From positions 1 through 38,503 of the forward strand of contig CANRPZ010000002.1 of assembly GCA_947632625.1 (NCBI GenBank): a stretch of 38,503 nt of DNA. Reading direction: 5' to 3'. The notes below the pieces were generated by a model. The model was not told the DNA's origin. It made no database searches and was given only the letters and a program-made list of their open reading frames with translations. Within the stretch, counting starts at the first letter, position 1, and each line of letters opens with the position of its first letter. A program made the position numbers and the translations under genes. Source of the DNA: an uncultured Bacilli bacterium. Its GTDB lineage: Bacteria; Bacillota_I; Bacilli_A; RF39; UBA660. Positions 15,693 to 23,770 of this stretch are shown piece after piece.

Positions 15693-15983
15693 ATGAATAT
15701 GCAAAATTTAATGGCTCAAGCTCAAAAAATGCAAAGAGATATGCAAAAAAAGAAAGAAGAAATCGATAATACCTTATTTACAGGAAAATCCGAATTAGTA
15801 GAGGTAGTCATGAATGGTAAAAAAGAGATGGTTTCTATTAAATTTAAAGAAGGAATTTCCCTAGATGATTTAGAAATAATTGAGGATATGATTGTTCTTG
15901 CTTGTAAAGAAGCTACACAAAAAGTAGATAAAGAAACAGAAGAAAAAATGGGATCTCTTGCTAGTTTAGGTGGACTTTTCTAA
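15693..15983 (+). CDS. ebfC: Nucleoid-associated protein YbaB/EbfC
   Basis: Small DNA-binding dimer family of uncertain role, nearly always encoded between dnaX and recR. The 96 residues start with a Met/Gln/Lys-rich helix (NMQNLMAQAQKMQRDMQKKK) and continue through the beta-rich core (VEVVMNGKKEMVSIKF) to a C-terminal helix. Twenty bases after dnaX with AGAAGGA ribosome binding site; one base separates its stop from the recR ATG. Confidence 0.95.
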   Translation: MNMQNLMAQAQKMQRDMQKKKEEIDNTLFTGKSELVEVVMNGKKEMVSIKFKEGISLDDLEIIEDMIVLACKEATQKVDKETEEKMGSLASLGGLF

Positions 15984-15984
15984 A

Positions 15985-16593
15985 ATGATTTATCCACGAA
16001 AATTAGAAGCTATTATAGAGTTTTATAAAAAATTACCGGGAATTGGTGAAAAAAGTGCAGAGAGAATGGCTTTAGCTACTTTAGATTTACCCACAGAAGA
16101 AATTGAATTGATAAGCAAAGATTTAGTAGAAGCCAAAAAAACTTTAGTTCCTTGTAAGATTTGTGGACATATCACGGACAAGGAAATATGTGATATCTGT
16201 AGTGATAACGGACGCAACAAGAATATTATTTGTGTTTTAGAGGACTATAAAAGTGTTTTTACTTTTGAAAAAACAGGTAATTTTAAAGGAGTCTATCATG
16301 TCTTAAATGGTTTAATTTCTCCAACTGAAGGAATAGGGTATGAAGATATTAACATTGCTAGTTTATTAGAAAGAATTAAAGATCTAGAAAAACCTGAATT
16401 AATAATTGCTTTAAAATCTAATATTGAAGGTGAAACAACAACTTTATTTATAAAAAAAATATTAGAAGGAAAAAATGTAATTATTTCAAGGCTTTCTTAT
16501 GGTATCCCAATGGGTGCAGATATCGATTATATGGATACAATTACCTTGGATAAGGCTATTGAAGATAGAAAGCAAATTTCTGATAATATTTAA
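15985..16593 (+). CDS. recR: Recombination protein RecR
   Basis: Ring-forming partner of RecF and RecO that helps load RecA at gaps. From the chosen ATG the 202 residues include an N-terminal helix-hairpin-helix (LPGIGEKSAERMA), a C4 zinc finger (CKICGHITDKEICDIC, near 57-72) and a TOPRIM domain beginning ICVLEDYKSVF. The reading frame is open back to a GTG at 15970 inside ebfC, but the ATG at 15985 starts MIYPRKLEAIIEFYKKLPGIG, as expected for RecR, and has AGGTGGA upstream. Confidence 0.96.
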   Translation: MIYPRKLEAIIEFYKKLPGIGEKSAERMALATLDLPTEEIELISKDLVEAKKTLVPCKICGHITDKEICDICSDNGRNKNIICVLEDYKSVFTFEKTGNFKGVYHVLNGLISPTEGIGYEDINIASLLERIKDLEKPELIIALKSNIEGETTTLFIKKILEGKNVIISRLSYGIPMGADIDYMDTITLDKAIEDRKQISDNI

Positions 16594-16630
16594 ATTGCTT
16601 GTCCCATATATTTAAATAGGTGATTAAAAT

Positions 16631-16819
16631 ATGGGAAAAAGAATTCTTGGGTTGATAAAAAAATTCATTTTTGCTTTTTTATTGTTATATGGTTTAAATA
16701 TTTGTGTAAATACATTAAATGTTTTAATACCTATTAATCTGTTTACTTTAGGCACTGTAACTTTTTTAGGGGTACCAGGGCTTGTATCATTGGTTGTAAT
16801 GTTCTTTATAACCAAATAA
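16631..16819 (+). CDS. bofA: BofA-family protein (pro-sigma-K processing inhibitor)
   Basis: BofA inhibits the SpoIVFB protease during sporulation, holding back pro-sigma-K processing in the mother cell. The 62-residue protein is shorter than B. subtilis BofA (87) but its second half, NVLIPINLFTLGTVTFLGVP followed by GLVSLVVMFF, closely follows the BofA pattern (HIPIN, GVLGIPGIIAL). Two hydrophobic membrane segments are evident. It lies directly after recR, as in Bacillus (recR-yaaL-bofA), which strengthens the call. ATG preceded by AGGTGAT; five bases separate its stop from the next frame. Confidence 0.85.
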   Translation: MGKRILGLIKKFIFAFLLLYGLNICVNTLNVLIPINLFTLGTVTFLGVPGLVSLVVMFFITK

Positions 16820-16832
16820 GTAGGTGATTTAT

Positions 16833-17645
16833 TTGATAAAAAATGAAAACATACGAGAGTTAGAAAAAAAATTTAATGAGAATAAACTATCTCATGTTTT
16901 TTTAATTGAAACAAATGATTTTCAAGAATCTCTTCTCGATGTTTTAGAATTGTGTAAACGAATTAATTGCTCCTCAAAATATAGTGAAAATTGTGAAAAA
17001 TGTAATATTTGCCATTTAATTGATACGCAATCTTTGCCTTCTTTAAAAATTATTTTTCCTGATGGTCAATTTATTAGAAAGGAACAAATGGAAGAATTAA
17101 AATTAACTTTTTCTTATGTTCCATATATTACAAATTATAATATTTATATTATTAACGAAGCGGAAAAGTTTAATCGTGAATCCGCTAATACGATACTTAA
17201 ATTTATGGAGGAACCAGAAAAAAATATAATTGGATTTTTAATAACAAACAATAAGGAAAATGTTATAAATACTATCAAAAGTCGATGCGAAATTGTTAAA
17301 GCTAGCTATATAAAGGAAAATACAATTAAAAATGAAGAACTAATTTCTTTAGTTAAGGATTATTTAAAAAAAATAGAGGTAGAAAAAAACTTGGGTATTG
17401 TTTATAATAAAATTGTTCTAGAAAAAAATTTGGAGAAAAATGATATTATTGCTTTTTTTCATATTCTTTTAGACTTTTATGTAGAAGCTTTAAAAGGAAA
17501 TAATGAATTAAAAGAATTGGACAAGCTTTCTCAATTAGAATTAATTAAAAGAGTAGATTTAGTAAATCAAATTATAGAGCGCTTAAACTATAATGTAAAT
17601 ATTAACTTACTATTTGATTATTTTGTATTAAGTTTGGAGGAGTAA
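16833..17645 (+). CDS. holB: DNA polymerase III delta' subunit (HolB)
   Basis: Clamp-loader subunit with a AAA+ fold. The protein has no functional Walker A, as usual for delta', but keeps cysteine-rich zinc motif NCSSKYSENCEKCNICHLI (about 45-63), the Walker-B-like region (IYIINEAEKFNRESANTILKF), MEEPEKN and SRC sensor motif (TIKSRCEIV). The frame opens with a GTG at 16824, but the TTG at 16833 has an AGGTGA ribosome binding site at proper distance (the GTG overlaps it), so I start there, giving 270 residues. It follows bofA closely and precedes ricT by two bases. tmk, which precedes holB in Bacillus, is missing here. Confidence 0.9.
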   Translation: MIKNENIRELEKKFNENKLSHVFLIETNDFQESLLDVLELCKRINCSSKYSENCEKCNICHLIDTQSLPSLKIIFPDGQFIRKEQMEELKLTFSYVPYITNYNIYIINEAEKFNRESANTILKFMEEPEKNIIGFLITNNKENVINTIKSRCEIVKASYIKENTIKNEELISLVKDYLKKIEVEKNLGIVYNKIVLEKNLEKNDIIAFFHILLDFYVEALKGNNELKELDKLSQLELIKRVDLVNQIIERLNYNVNINLLFDYFVLSLEE

Positions 17646-17647
17646 CT

Positions 17648-18436
17648 ATGAATATTTATGGTGTTGTATTTAATGATAAAGGAAAGGTTTATTATTTTAA
17701 TGCTCACGATTTAAAATTACATAAAAATGTTTATGTGATTGTAGAAACAGAAAAAGGCCAACAATATGGGAAAATAATTGAAAAAATACCAGAAAATAAA
17801 GTAAATAAAATGGATAATTATAAAGACATCATAAGAGTTGCTACAAAAGAGGATTATAATAAATATTTAGAAAATTTGAAGGATGCTCAAAAGGCATTAA
17901 CAAAAGCAAAAGAATTAGCAAAAAATTTAGGGTTGGATATGTACTTTTTATCAGCAAATTTTACTTTTGATAAAAAACAACTTTTATTTAACTTTACGGC
18001 TGAAGAAAGGGTTGACTTTCGTGAATTAACTAAAAAACTAGCTGCCATCTATCATACAAGAATTGAATTACACCAAATCGGAGCAAGAGATAAAGCAAGT
18101 AGTGTCGGCGGTATTGGTCAGTGTGGAAGAGAGTTATGTTGTTCTTCTTTTTTAAAAACACTAGAATCTGTTTCTATGAACATGGCAAAAAATCAAAATT
18201 TGGCATTAACACCCTCTAAAATTAATGGAGCTTGTGGAAGATTATTGTGTTGTTTAGCTTATGAAGATGCAAACTATTTGGAATCTCAAAAAGGGTTACC
18301 TTCTGTAGGAGATATTATTACAACTAACAATGTACGTGGAAAAGTTATTTCTGTTGATATATTAAACCGAAAAATACGTTTAGACTGTGGTAATGAAATA
18401 CAAGAAATGGATTTAAAAAATGAAAGTCATAAATGA
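17648..18436 (+). CDS. ricT: RicT (YaaT), PSP1-domain protein
   Basis: In B. subtilis RicT forms a Fe-S-bearing complex with RicA and RicF that aids RNase Y-mediated mRNA maturation and promotes competence, biofilm and sporulation. The 262 residues show the PSP1 domain: early YYFNAHDLKLHKNVYVIVET, then VDFRELTKKLAAIYHTRIEL followed by HQIGARDKASSVGGIGQCGR. Cysteines cluster in GQCGRELCC and GACGRLLCC, the expected cluster ligands. It sits in the holB-ricT-yabB order known from Bacillus, with yabA missing. RicA and RicF genes are not in the window. Confidence 0.92.
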   Translation: MNIYGVVFNDKGKVYYFNAHDLKLHKNVYVIVETEKGQQYGKIIEKIPENKVNKMDNYKDIIRVATKEDYNKYLENLKDAQKALTKAKELAKNLGLDMYFLSANFTFDKKQLLFNFTAEERVDFRELTKKLAAIYHTRIELHQIGARDKASSVGGIGQCGRELCCSSFLKTLESVSMNMAKNQNLALTPSKINGACGRLLCCLAYEDANYLESQKGLPSVGDIITTNNVRGKVISVDILNRKIRLDCGNEIQEMDLKNESHK

Positions 18437-19124
18437 TTTATTTGATTATGAAAATTATAAAATCGTTCAAGATAATCAAGGCTTTAAATTTTCACTTGAT
18501 TCTATTTTGCTTGCCGAATTCACAAAGTTAAATAAAGATGATAAAGTTTTAGATTTGTGTACGGGAAATGCTGCTGTACCTTTAATATTATCTTATTATT
18601 TCCCAAATTCAATTGTAGGATTTGAAATACAAGAAACTATTTATAACCTTGGTGTAGAAAGCGTAATTTTAAACCATAAAGAAGAACAAATTCAGCTAAT
18701 AAATGATGATATCAAAAATATAAAAAATTATTTCCCGGGAAATAATTTTGATGTTTTAGTGGCTAATCCACCTTATTTTAAGTTTCAAGAAGATTCTTAT
18801 ATAAATGAGGATAAAAAGAAAGCTATTGCTAGACATGAAATTTTTTTAAATATTGAAAACATATTTCAAATTGCTAAAACTATGTTAAAAAACAATGGTA
18901 CATTATATTTGGTTCATTTGCCATCTCGTTTGGAAGAAATTTTTAATTGTTGTGAAAAATATAAAATCACTGTCAAAGAATTGCAATTTGTTTACACAAA
19001 AGAAACGGAATGTGCTACCATAGTTTTAATTAAATGTGTTAAAAATGCAAGGAAAACATTGAAAGTTAATCCTCCTTTATATGTGAAACGGATGGTAAGT
19101 TATAAAAATTGTTTTAGAGGGTGA
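18420..19124 (+). CDS. yabB: TrmN6/YabB-type tRNA adenine-N6 methyltransferase
   Basis: SAM-dependent methyltransferase; E. coli TrmN6 relatives methylate A37 of tRNA-Val. The 234 residues have a SAM-binding motif VLDLCTGNAAVPLIL (about 40-55) and the NPPYFKF catalytic motif (about 115-121) of N6-adenine methyltransferases. It starts 17 bases inside the end of ricT, indicating translational coupling. The tRNA target is inferred from family and location only. It would also fit a general class of RNA N6-methyltransferases. Confidence 0.85.
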   Translation: MKVINDLFDYENYKIVQDNQGFKFSLDSILLAEFTKLNKDDKVLDLCTGNAAVPLILSYYFPNSIVGFEIQETIYNLGVESVILNHKEEQIQLINDDIKNIKNYFPGNNFDVLVANPPYFKFQEDSYINEDKKKAIARHEIFLNIENIFQIAKTMLKNNGTLYLVHLPSRLEEIFNCCEKYKITVKELQFVYTKETECATIVLIKCVKNARKTLKVNPPLYVKRMVSYKNCFRG

Positions 19125-19132
19125 GGAGAAAA

Positions 19133-19681
19133 ATGAAATTAATTGTTGGACTGGGAAATCCGGGAAAAGAATATAACCAAACAAGGCATAATGTAGGATT
19201 TATGATTATTGATTCCTACATTAATGATGATGAATGGCAAAACAAGTTTGATGGTCAAATAAAACTTTTAAAAGTAAAGGATGAAAAGGTTTTATTTTTA
19301 AAACCTCTTACATATATGAATAATTCAGGTTTGTCTGTTATTCAGGCTGTGAAATATTATGATATTAAACCAGAAGATATCTTGGTTATTCAAGACGATT
19401 TAGATATTTTATTTGGTCATTATAAATTAAAAAAGAATAGTTCTTCTGGAGGCCATAATGGTATAAAATCTATCATATCTGCTTTAAATACTGATTCTTT
19501 TAATCGATTAAAGGTTGGTATATCACATGATAGAAATATTGATACGATAGAATATGTATTAAAAAAATTTTCCAAAGAAGAATTAAAAACATTAGAAGAA
19601 GGATATCCTTTATATAAAAATATTATTGATTCTTTTATTTCTAATGGAATTGAATATACTATGAATAAGTATCATGATTGA
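19133..19681 (+). CDS. pth: Peptidyl-tRNA hydrolase
   Basis: Releases tRNA from prematurely dropped peptidyl-tRNA. MKLIVGLGNPGKEYNQTRHN at the start includes the substrate-binding Asn and the catalytic His, VIQDDLDI holds the conserved Asp, and GGHNGIKSI follows. Length is 182 residues from the chosen ATG. A GTG twelve bases upstream is in frame, but GAGGAG lies between it and the ATG, so the ATG is right. Order yabB-pth-mfd matches the compact origin neighbourhood. Confidence 0.97.
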   Translation: MKLIVGLGNPGKEYNQTRHNVGFMIIDSYINDDEWQNKFDGQIKLLKVKDEKVLFLKPLTYMNNSGLSVIQAVKYYDIKPEDILVIQDDLDILFGHYKLKKNSSSGGHNGIKSIISALNTDSFNRLKVGISHDRNIDTIEYVLKKFSKEELKTLEEGYPLYKNIIDSFISNGIEYTMNKYHD

Positions 19682-19691
19682 GGCGTGAATT

Positions 19692-22600
19692 ATGAAATGG
19701 CTAGCAGAAATATTTCCCACAGAGTGCAATATACGAGTTACTGGACTTACAAAAGAATTAAATGTTCTTTATATTTTAAATACATTTAAAAATGAAGATG
19801 GACATTTATTAGTAGTTACAAATTCTTTGTATGAAAGTAACCAGCTATATAGTTTGTTAAGCACGTATACAAGCGATGTGCTTCTTTTTCCAATGGATGA
19901 TTTTTTATCTTCCGTAGCTTTAGCTATTTCACCTGATTTAAAAATTAAACGTTTGGAAACTTTAAATAAAATTCAAGACAAACGTTATATTGTTATTACG
20001 AATTTAATGGGTTATTTAAAATTTTTGCCAGCAATAAAAGAGGGTAATAAAAGAGAACTTACTTTAAAAGTAGATGAAATTATAAAAAGAGAAGAAATTT
20101 TGGAGAGGTTAGAACATTATGGATATACTCGAGATACTTTAGTTAGTTCTACTGGAACCTATGCTGTACGAGGTTTTATTTTGGATATTTTTCCTACTTT
20201 TTTAGAACATCCTGTTCGTCTAGAATTTTTTGGGGATTCTATAGAATCTATTCGCTTTTTTGATGAAGATACACAACTTTCTTTAGAATCTATAAAAGAG
20301 ATCACTATCTATCCCTATGATGAGGTTTTGGAAGATGATTCTAACTCTTTATTGGATTATTTAAAGTCTCCATTAGTTTTCTTTTATGATTATCAACAAA
20401 TAAAGGCTGCTTATCAAAAATTATGTGAAGATATTTTAGAATATAAAAATGCAAATTCCGTTCCTTCTGAAAAAGAATATATGTATAAAATGGAATATCT
20501 TAAACCTAAAAATCAGATTTTTATTGATACTATAGAAAACGAGAATAAAAATGGCTATCCAATTAAAAGATATCATGCTTTAGAACTTGAAAATTTTAGA
20601 TCTAATTTTAATTTATTACAAGAAAAAGTAAATGGATGGCTATTTCAAAAGAAAACTGTACTTTTCTGTTTATCGAAAGAAAGTCAAATTAAACAAATAA
20701 AAGAGTTGTTTTCAGCTGCTCATATTGTAAAAGATGATAATATTCTTTTAGGACAAATCAATATAATAAAACAAAAAATCAACCATGGTTTTCTATTTGA
20801 TTCCTATATTGTAATTTCTGAATATGATATAGAGCAAACTGAAAATCAATCTATTAAATATAAAAATACTTTAAAAATTGGTAAAAAAATAAATGCTTTA
20901 GACAATTTAAATTTGGGGGATTATGTTGTACATAGACAACATGGAATAGGAATCTATAATGGTGTAGTAACTTTAAAACAAGGATCTTTAGAAAAAGATT
21001 ATATTCAGATTAATTATTTAGGCAATGATAAAGTGTATATTCCTGTTGAAAAAATATCCACTATATTTAAATATACGGATAAGGATGGGGCAAAGCCCAA
21101 AATTAATAAATTAAATAGTACGGCTTGGGAACTTAAAAAACGTCAAGTGCAAAAGAAAATAAAAGATATTTCTGAAGAATTAATGCGTCTTTATGCAATT
21201 CGTCATCAAACGAAAGGAATTTCTTACCTTGATTATCCAATGGAAGAATTGTTTGCAATGGAATTCCCTTATGAAGAAACAAAAGATCAATTAAAAGCAA
21301 TCGAGGATGTCCAAAGAGATTTAAGAAATCCAGTTCCAATGGATCGTTTACTTTGTGGAGATGTCGGTTTTGGTAAAACAGAGGTAGCTTTTAGAGCAAT
21401 GTTTAAAACGATTTTAAACAATAAACAGGTACTTTATTTATGTCCTACAACGATATTGTCAAAACAACAATATACCTCGGCTTTACAAAGATTTTCTTCT
21501 TATCCAGTTGAAATTGCCTTATTAAATCGCTTTACCTCGAAGAAAGATACGACCCGTATTTTAGATGATTTAAAAAAAGGTAAAATTGATATTTTATTTG
21601 GAACACATCGCCTTTTAAGTAATGATGTAATTTGTAAAGATTTGGGGTTACTTGTTGTTGATGAGGAGCAACGTTTCGGGGTAACACATAAAGAAAAAAT
21701 TAAACAATTCCGAAATGATGTAAATGTTCTTACTTTATCAGCGACTCCGATTCCAAGAACAATGAAAATGGCCATGAGTGGTTTAAGGGATTTATCCATT
21801 ATTGATACAGCTCCTGTGAATCGTTATCCTGTGCAAACTTATGTGATTGCTGAAAATGATTTAATTGTTAAGGATGCGATTTATAAAGAACTAGCAAGAA
21901 ATGGTCAAATATTTATTTTATATAATAAAGTAGCATCTATTTTAGAGTTTTCAAATAAATTAAGTAGATTGGTTCCAGAAGCAAAGATATCTTTTGCTCA
22001 TGGGCAAATGACAAAACAAGAGCTTGATAATATCATGGAATCTTTTGTTGCTCATGAATTTGATATTTTGGTTTGTACAACGATTATTGAAACAGGAATT
22101 GACATTCCAAATGCCAATACTTTAATTATTTACGATGCGGATCACTTTGGTTTGAGTCAACTTTATCAAATTAGAGGGCGTGTTGGTAGAAGCGATAAGA
22201 TTGCTTATGCTTATCTTTTATATGATAACAAAAAGGTCTTAAATGATATTGCTGTTAAACGTTTGCAAACAATTAAAGATTTTACCGAGCTTGGTAGTGG
22301 ATATCGAATTGCTATGCGTGATTTGTCTCTTCGAGGTGCAGGAGATATTTTAGGAAGCGAACAAGCTGGATTTATTGATACTGTTGGAATTTCTCTTTAT
22401 ACAAAAATGGTTGAAGAAGAGATAAAAAGACTAAACGGCGAAGAAATTGAAGAAGATACTGATAGTAAATCATTAGTTAATGTAAGTACGCATATTAGTG
22501 ATAGTTATGTTACCGATGAAGATATGAAAATAGAAATTCATCAATTAATTAATGAAATAGAGGATTTACCTTCTTTAAATCGTATAAAAAGCATATTAGA

Positions 22601-22922
22601 GGATCGTTTCGGTAAGATTACTGAAGATATGGAAATCTATATGTATGAAGAGTGGTTTGAAAAATTAGCTAAAAAATTAGAAATTATAAATGTTAAACAA
22701 ACTGAAAGGTTAGTAGAAATAGAAATTCCTGAAAAATATTCATCTTTAGTAAAAGGGGATAAGTTATTTTTTGAAGCGTATAATATTAATCCAAGCTTTA
22801 CTTTTAAATACGTGAATAAAAAAATTATAATTTCACTACTTATTAAAAGAGACGAAAAGCATTTCTTATATTCTTTTGTTCCCTTGTTAGAATTAATTTT
22901 AAGGGACATAGAAGAACAATAA
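19692..22922 (+). CDS. mfd: Transcription-repair coupling factor Mfd
   Basis: DNA translocase that removes stalled RNA polymerase and recruits UvrA. The UvrB-like N-terminal module is followed by the RNA polymerase interaction domain (DYVVHRQHGIGIYNG, about 413-427), the translocase with Walker A GDVGFGKTEV (about 556-565), DEEQ (657-660) and LSATPIPRTM, helicase motifs VI region (QLYQIRGRVGRS), and a C-terminal TRCF domain. At 1076 residues it is about 100 shorter than B. subtilis Mfd (1177), mostly from the N-terminal half. It ends 79 bp before spoVT. Confidence 0.97.
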   Translation: MKWLAEIFPTECNIRVTGLTKELNVLYILNTFKNEDGHLLVVTNSLYESNQLYSLLSTYTSDVLLFPMDDFLSSVALAISPDLKIKRLETLNKIQDKRYIVITNLMGYLKFLPAIKEGNKRELTLKVDEIIKREEILERLEHYGYTRDTLVSSTGTYAVRGFILDIFPTFLEHPVRLEFFGDSIESIRFFDEDTQLSLESIKEITIYPYDEVLEDDSNSLLDYLKSPLVFFYDYQQIKAAYQKLCEDILEYKNANSVPSEKEYMYKMEYLKPKNQIFIDTIENENKNGYPIKRYHALELENFRSNFNLLQEKVNGWLFQKKTVLFCLSKESQIKQIKELFSAAHIVKDDNILLGQINIIKQKINHGFLFDSYIVISEYDIEQTENQSIKYKNTLKIGKKINALDNLNLGDYVVHRQHGIGIYNGVVTLKQGSLEKDYIQINYLGNDKVYIPVEKISTIFKYTDKDGAKPKINKLNSTAWELKKRQVQKKIKDISEELMRLYAIRHQTKGISYLDYPMEELFAMEFPYEETKDQLKAIEDVQRDLRNPVPMDRLLCGDVGFGKTEVAFRAMFKTILNNKQVLYLCPTTILSKQQYTSALQRFSSYPVEIALLNRFTSKKDTTRILDDLKKGKIDILFGTHRLLSNDVICKDLGLLVVDEEQRFGVTHKEKIKQFRNDVNVLTLSATPIPRTMKMAMSGLRDLSIIDTAPVNRYPVQTYVIAENDLIVKDAIYKELARNGQIFILYNKVASILEFSNKLSRLVPEAKISFAHGQMTKQELDNIMESFVAHEFDILVCTTIIETGIDIPNANTLIIYDADHFGLSQLYQIRGRVGRSDKIAYAYLLYDNKKVLNDIAVKRLQTIKDFTELGSGYRIAMRDLSLRGAGDILGSEQAGFIDTVGISLYTKMVEEEIKRLNGEEIEEDTDSKSLVNVSTHISDSYVTDEDMKIEIHQLINEIEDLPSLNRIKSILEDRFGKITEDMEIYMYEEWFEKLAKKLEIINVKQTERLVEIEIPEKYSSLVKGDKLFFEAYNINPSFTFKYVNKKIIISLLIKRDEKHFLYSFVPLLELILRDIEEQ

Positions 22923-23001
22923 AATTTTAAAGTACAGCATCTTTCCTCGCATATTTCCTCTTAAATTATCCAAACTAATTTTGTAGAGGAGTTGTGATAC
23001 T

Positions 23002-23523
23002 TTGAAGTCAACTGGTGTTATTCGTAGAATTGATGAACTAGGAAGAATTGTTTTGCCAAAGGAGATACGTCGTCATTTAGGAATTCGAGAGGGAGAAAAT
23101 TTAGAAATCTTTGTTGAAAATGACCGCGTAATTTTAAAAAAATACTCTAAAATAAAAGATTATCGTGAGACGATTGAGAACATATGTGAACTCATAACGA
23201 ATGTATATGATATAAATTTACTTGTTACGGATCGTGATCGTGTAATTTATTCTAATCAATTTCCAGAATTTTTAAATGCAGAATTGGATAAAAAGTTACT
23301 TGGATATATCCATAATCGTGAAAGTGTAGTAAAAAACGAATTACAAACATATAATTTTAATAAGGAGGAGGTAAATGGCTACTTTTTTATTCAACCAATT
23401 ATTTCTTCCACAGATTGTTTAGGACTTTTACTTTTATATAGTAAAGAACCTATTAAAGAAGAAACGAATTTATTTTTAAAATTTGTGTCAAATTTAATTG
23501 TAAGCAAAGTGGATATTTCTTGA
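23002..23523 (+). CDS. spoVT: Stage V sporulation regulator SpoVT (AbrB family)
   Basis: Forespore transcription factor that tunes sigma-G-dependent genes. Residues 1-50 are an AbrB-type swapped-hairpin domain (STGVIRRIDELGRIVLPKEI and RREGENLEIF-like segment, ending VILKKYS), and the C-terminal two thirds match the GAF-like domain of SpoVT. The 173-residue length (178 in B. subtilis) distinguishes it from AbrB, which lacks the second domain. The start is TTG after GAGGAG. The position right after mfd is exactly that of spoVT in B. subtilis. No convincing sigma-G promoter was found upstream. Confidence 0.92.
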   Translation: MKSTGVIRRIDELGRIVLPKEIRRHLGIREGENLEIFVENDRVILKKYSKIKDYRETIENICELITNVYDINLLVTDRDRVIYSNQFPEFLNAELDKKLLGYIHNRESVVKNELQTYNFNKEEVNGYFFIQPIISSTDCLGLLLLYSKEPIKEETNLFLKFVSNLIVSKVDIS

Positions 23524-23548
23524 ATTTAAGTTTTTTTTATGTTACTAT
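23520..23548 (+). promoter_or_regulatory. Promoter of the metS T-box transcript
   Basis: TTGAAT (23520-23525), 17-bp spacer, TGTTACTAT (extended -10, hexamer 23543-23548). The -35 overlaps the spoVT stop codon. Confidence 0.7.
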
Positions 23549-23554
23549 ACAGAT

Positions 23555-23752
23555 AATTAATGAGGAAGGAAAGAGTAATATTTCTTGTTTGTGATAAGAG
23601 AGTTTACGTTTGGTGAAAGTAAATACAAATGAGGGTATGAACATGGTTCTGGAGTTAAATCGGATAATTCACGTTACGAAAAAAGTGCATGATAAAATCA
23701 TGAATTAAGGTGGTACCGCGGTTTTTCGCCCTTAGTTTATGATTTTTTTATT
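23555..23752 (+). promoter_or_regulatory. T-box riboswitch (methionine type) controlling metS
   Basis: The leader upstream of metS contains the T-box core TTAAGGTGGTACCGCGG (about 23704-23720). Its TGGT can pair with the ACCA end of an uncharged tRNA, fitting the A73 of tRNA-Met. A terminator follows: ATCATGAATTAAGG pairs with CCCTTAGTTTATGAT and is followed by seven T, ending near 23752. Stem I lies upstream at about 23560-23660; candidate AUG specifier triplets are at 23629, 23637 and 23643 and I cannot tell which is used. Binding of uncharged tRNA-Met is expected to turn metS on. Confidence 0.92.
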
Positions 23753-23770
23753 TTTTTAGGAGGAATGAAA

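Noticed and set aside
15970..15984. Upstream GTG start for recR overlapping ebfC
   Set aside because: The ATG at 15985 gives the normal RecR N-terminus and sits at a suitable distance from AGGTGGA.
22923..23001. Sigma-G promoter for spoVT
   Set aside because: CATATTT at 22951 resembles the -10, but there is no TGAATA-like -35 at 17-18 bp.
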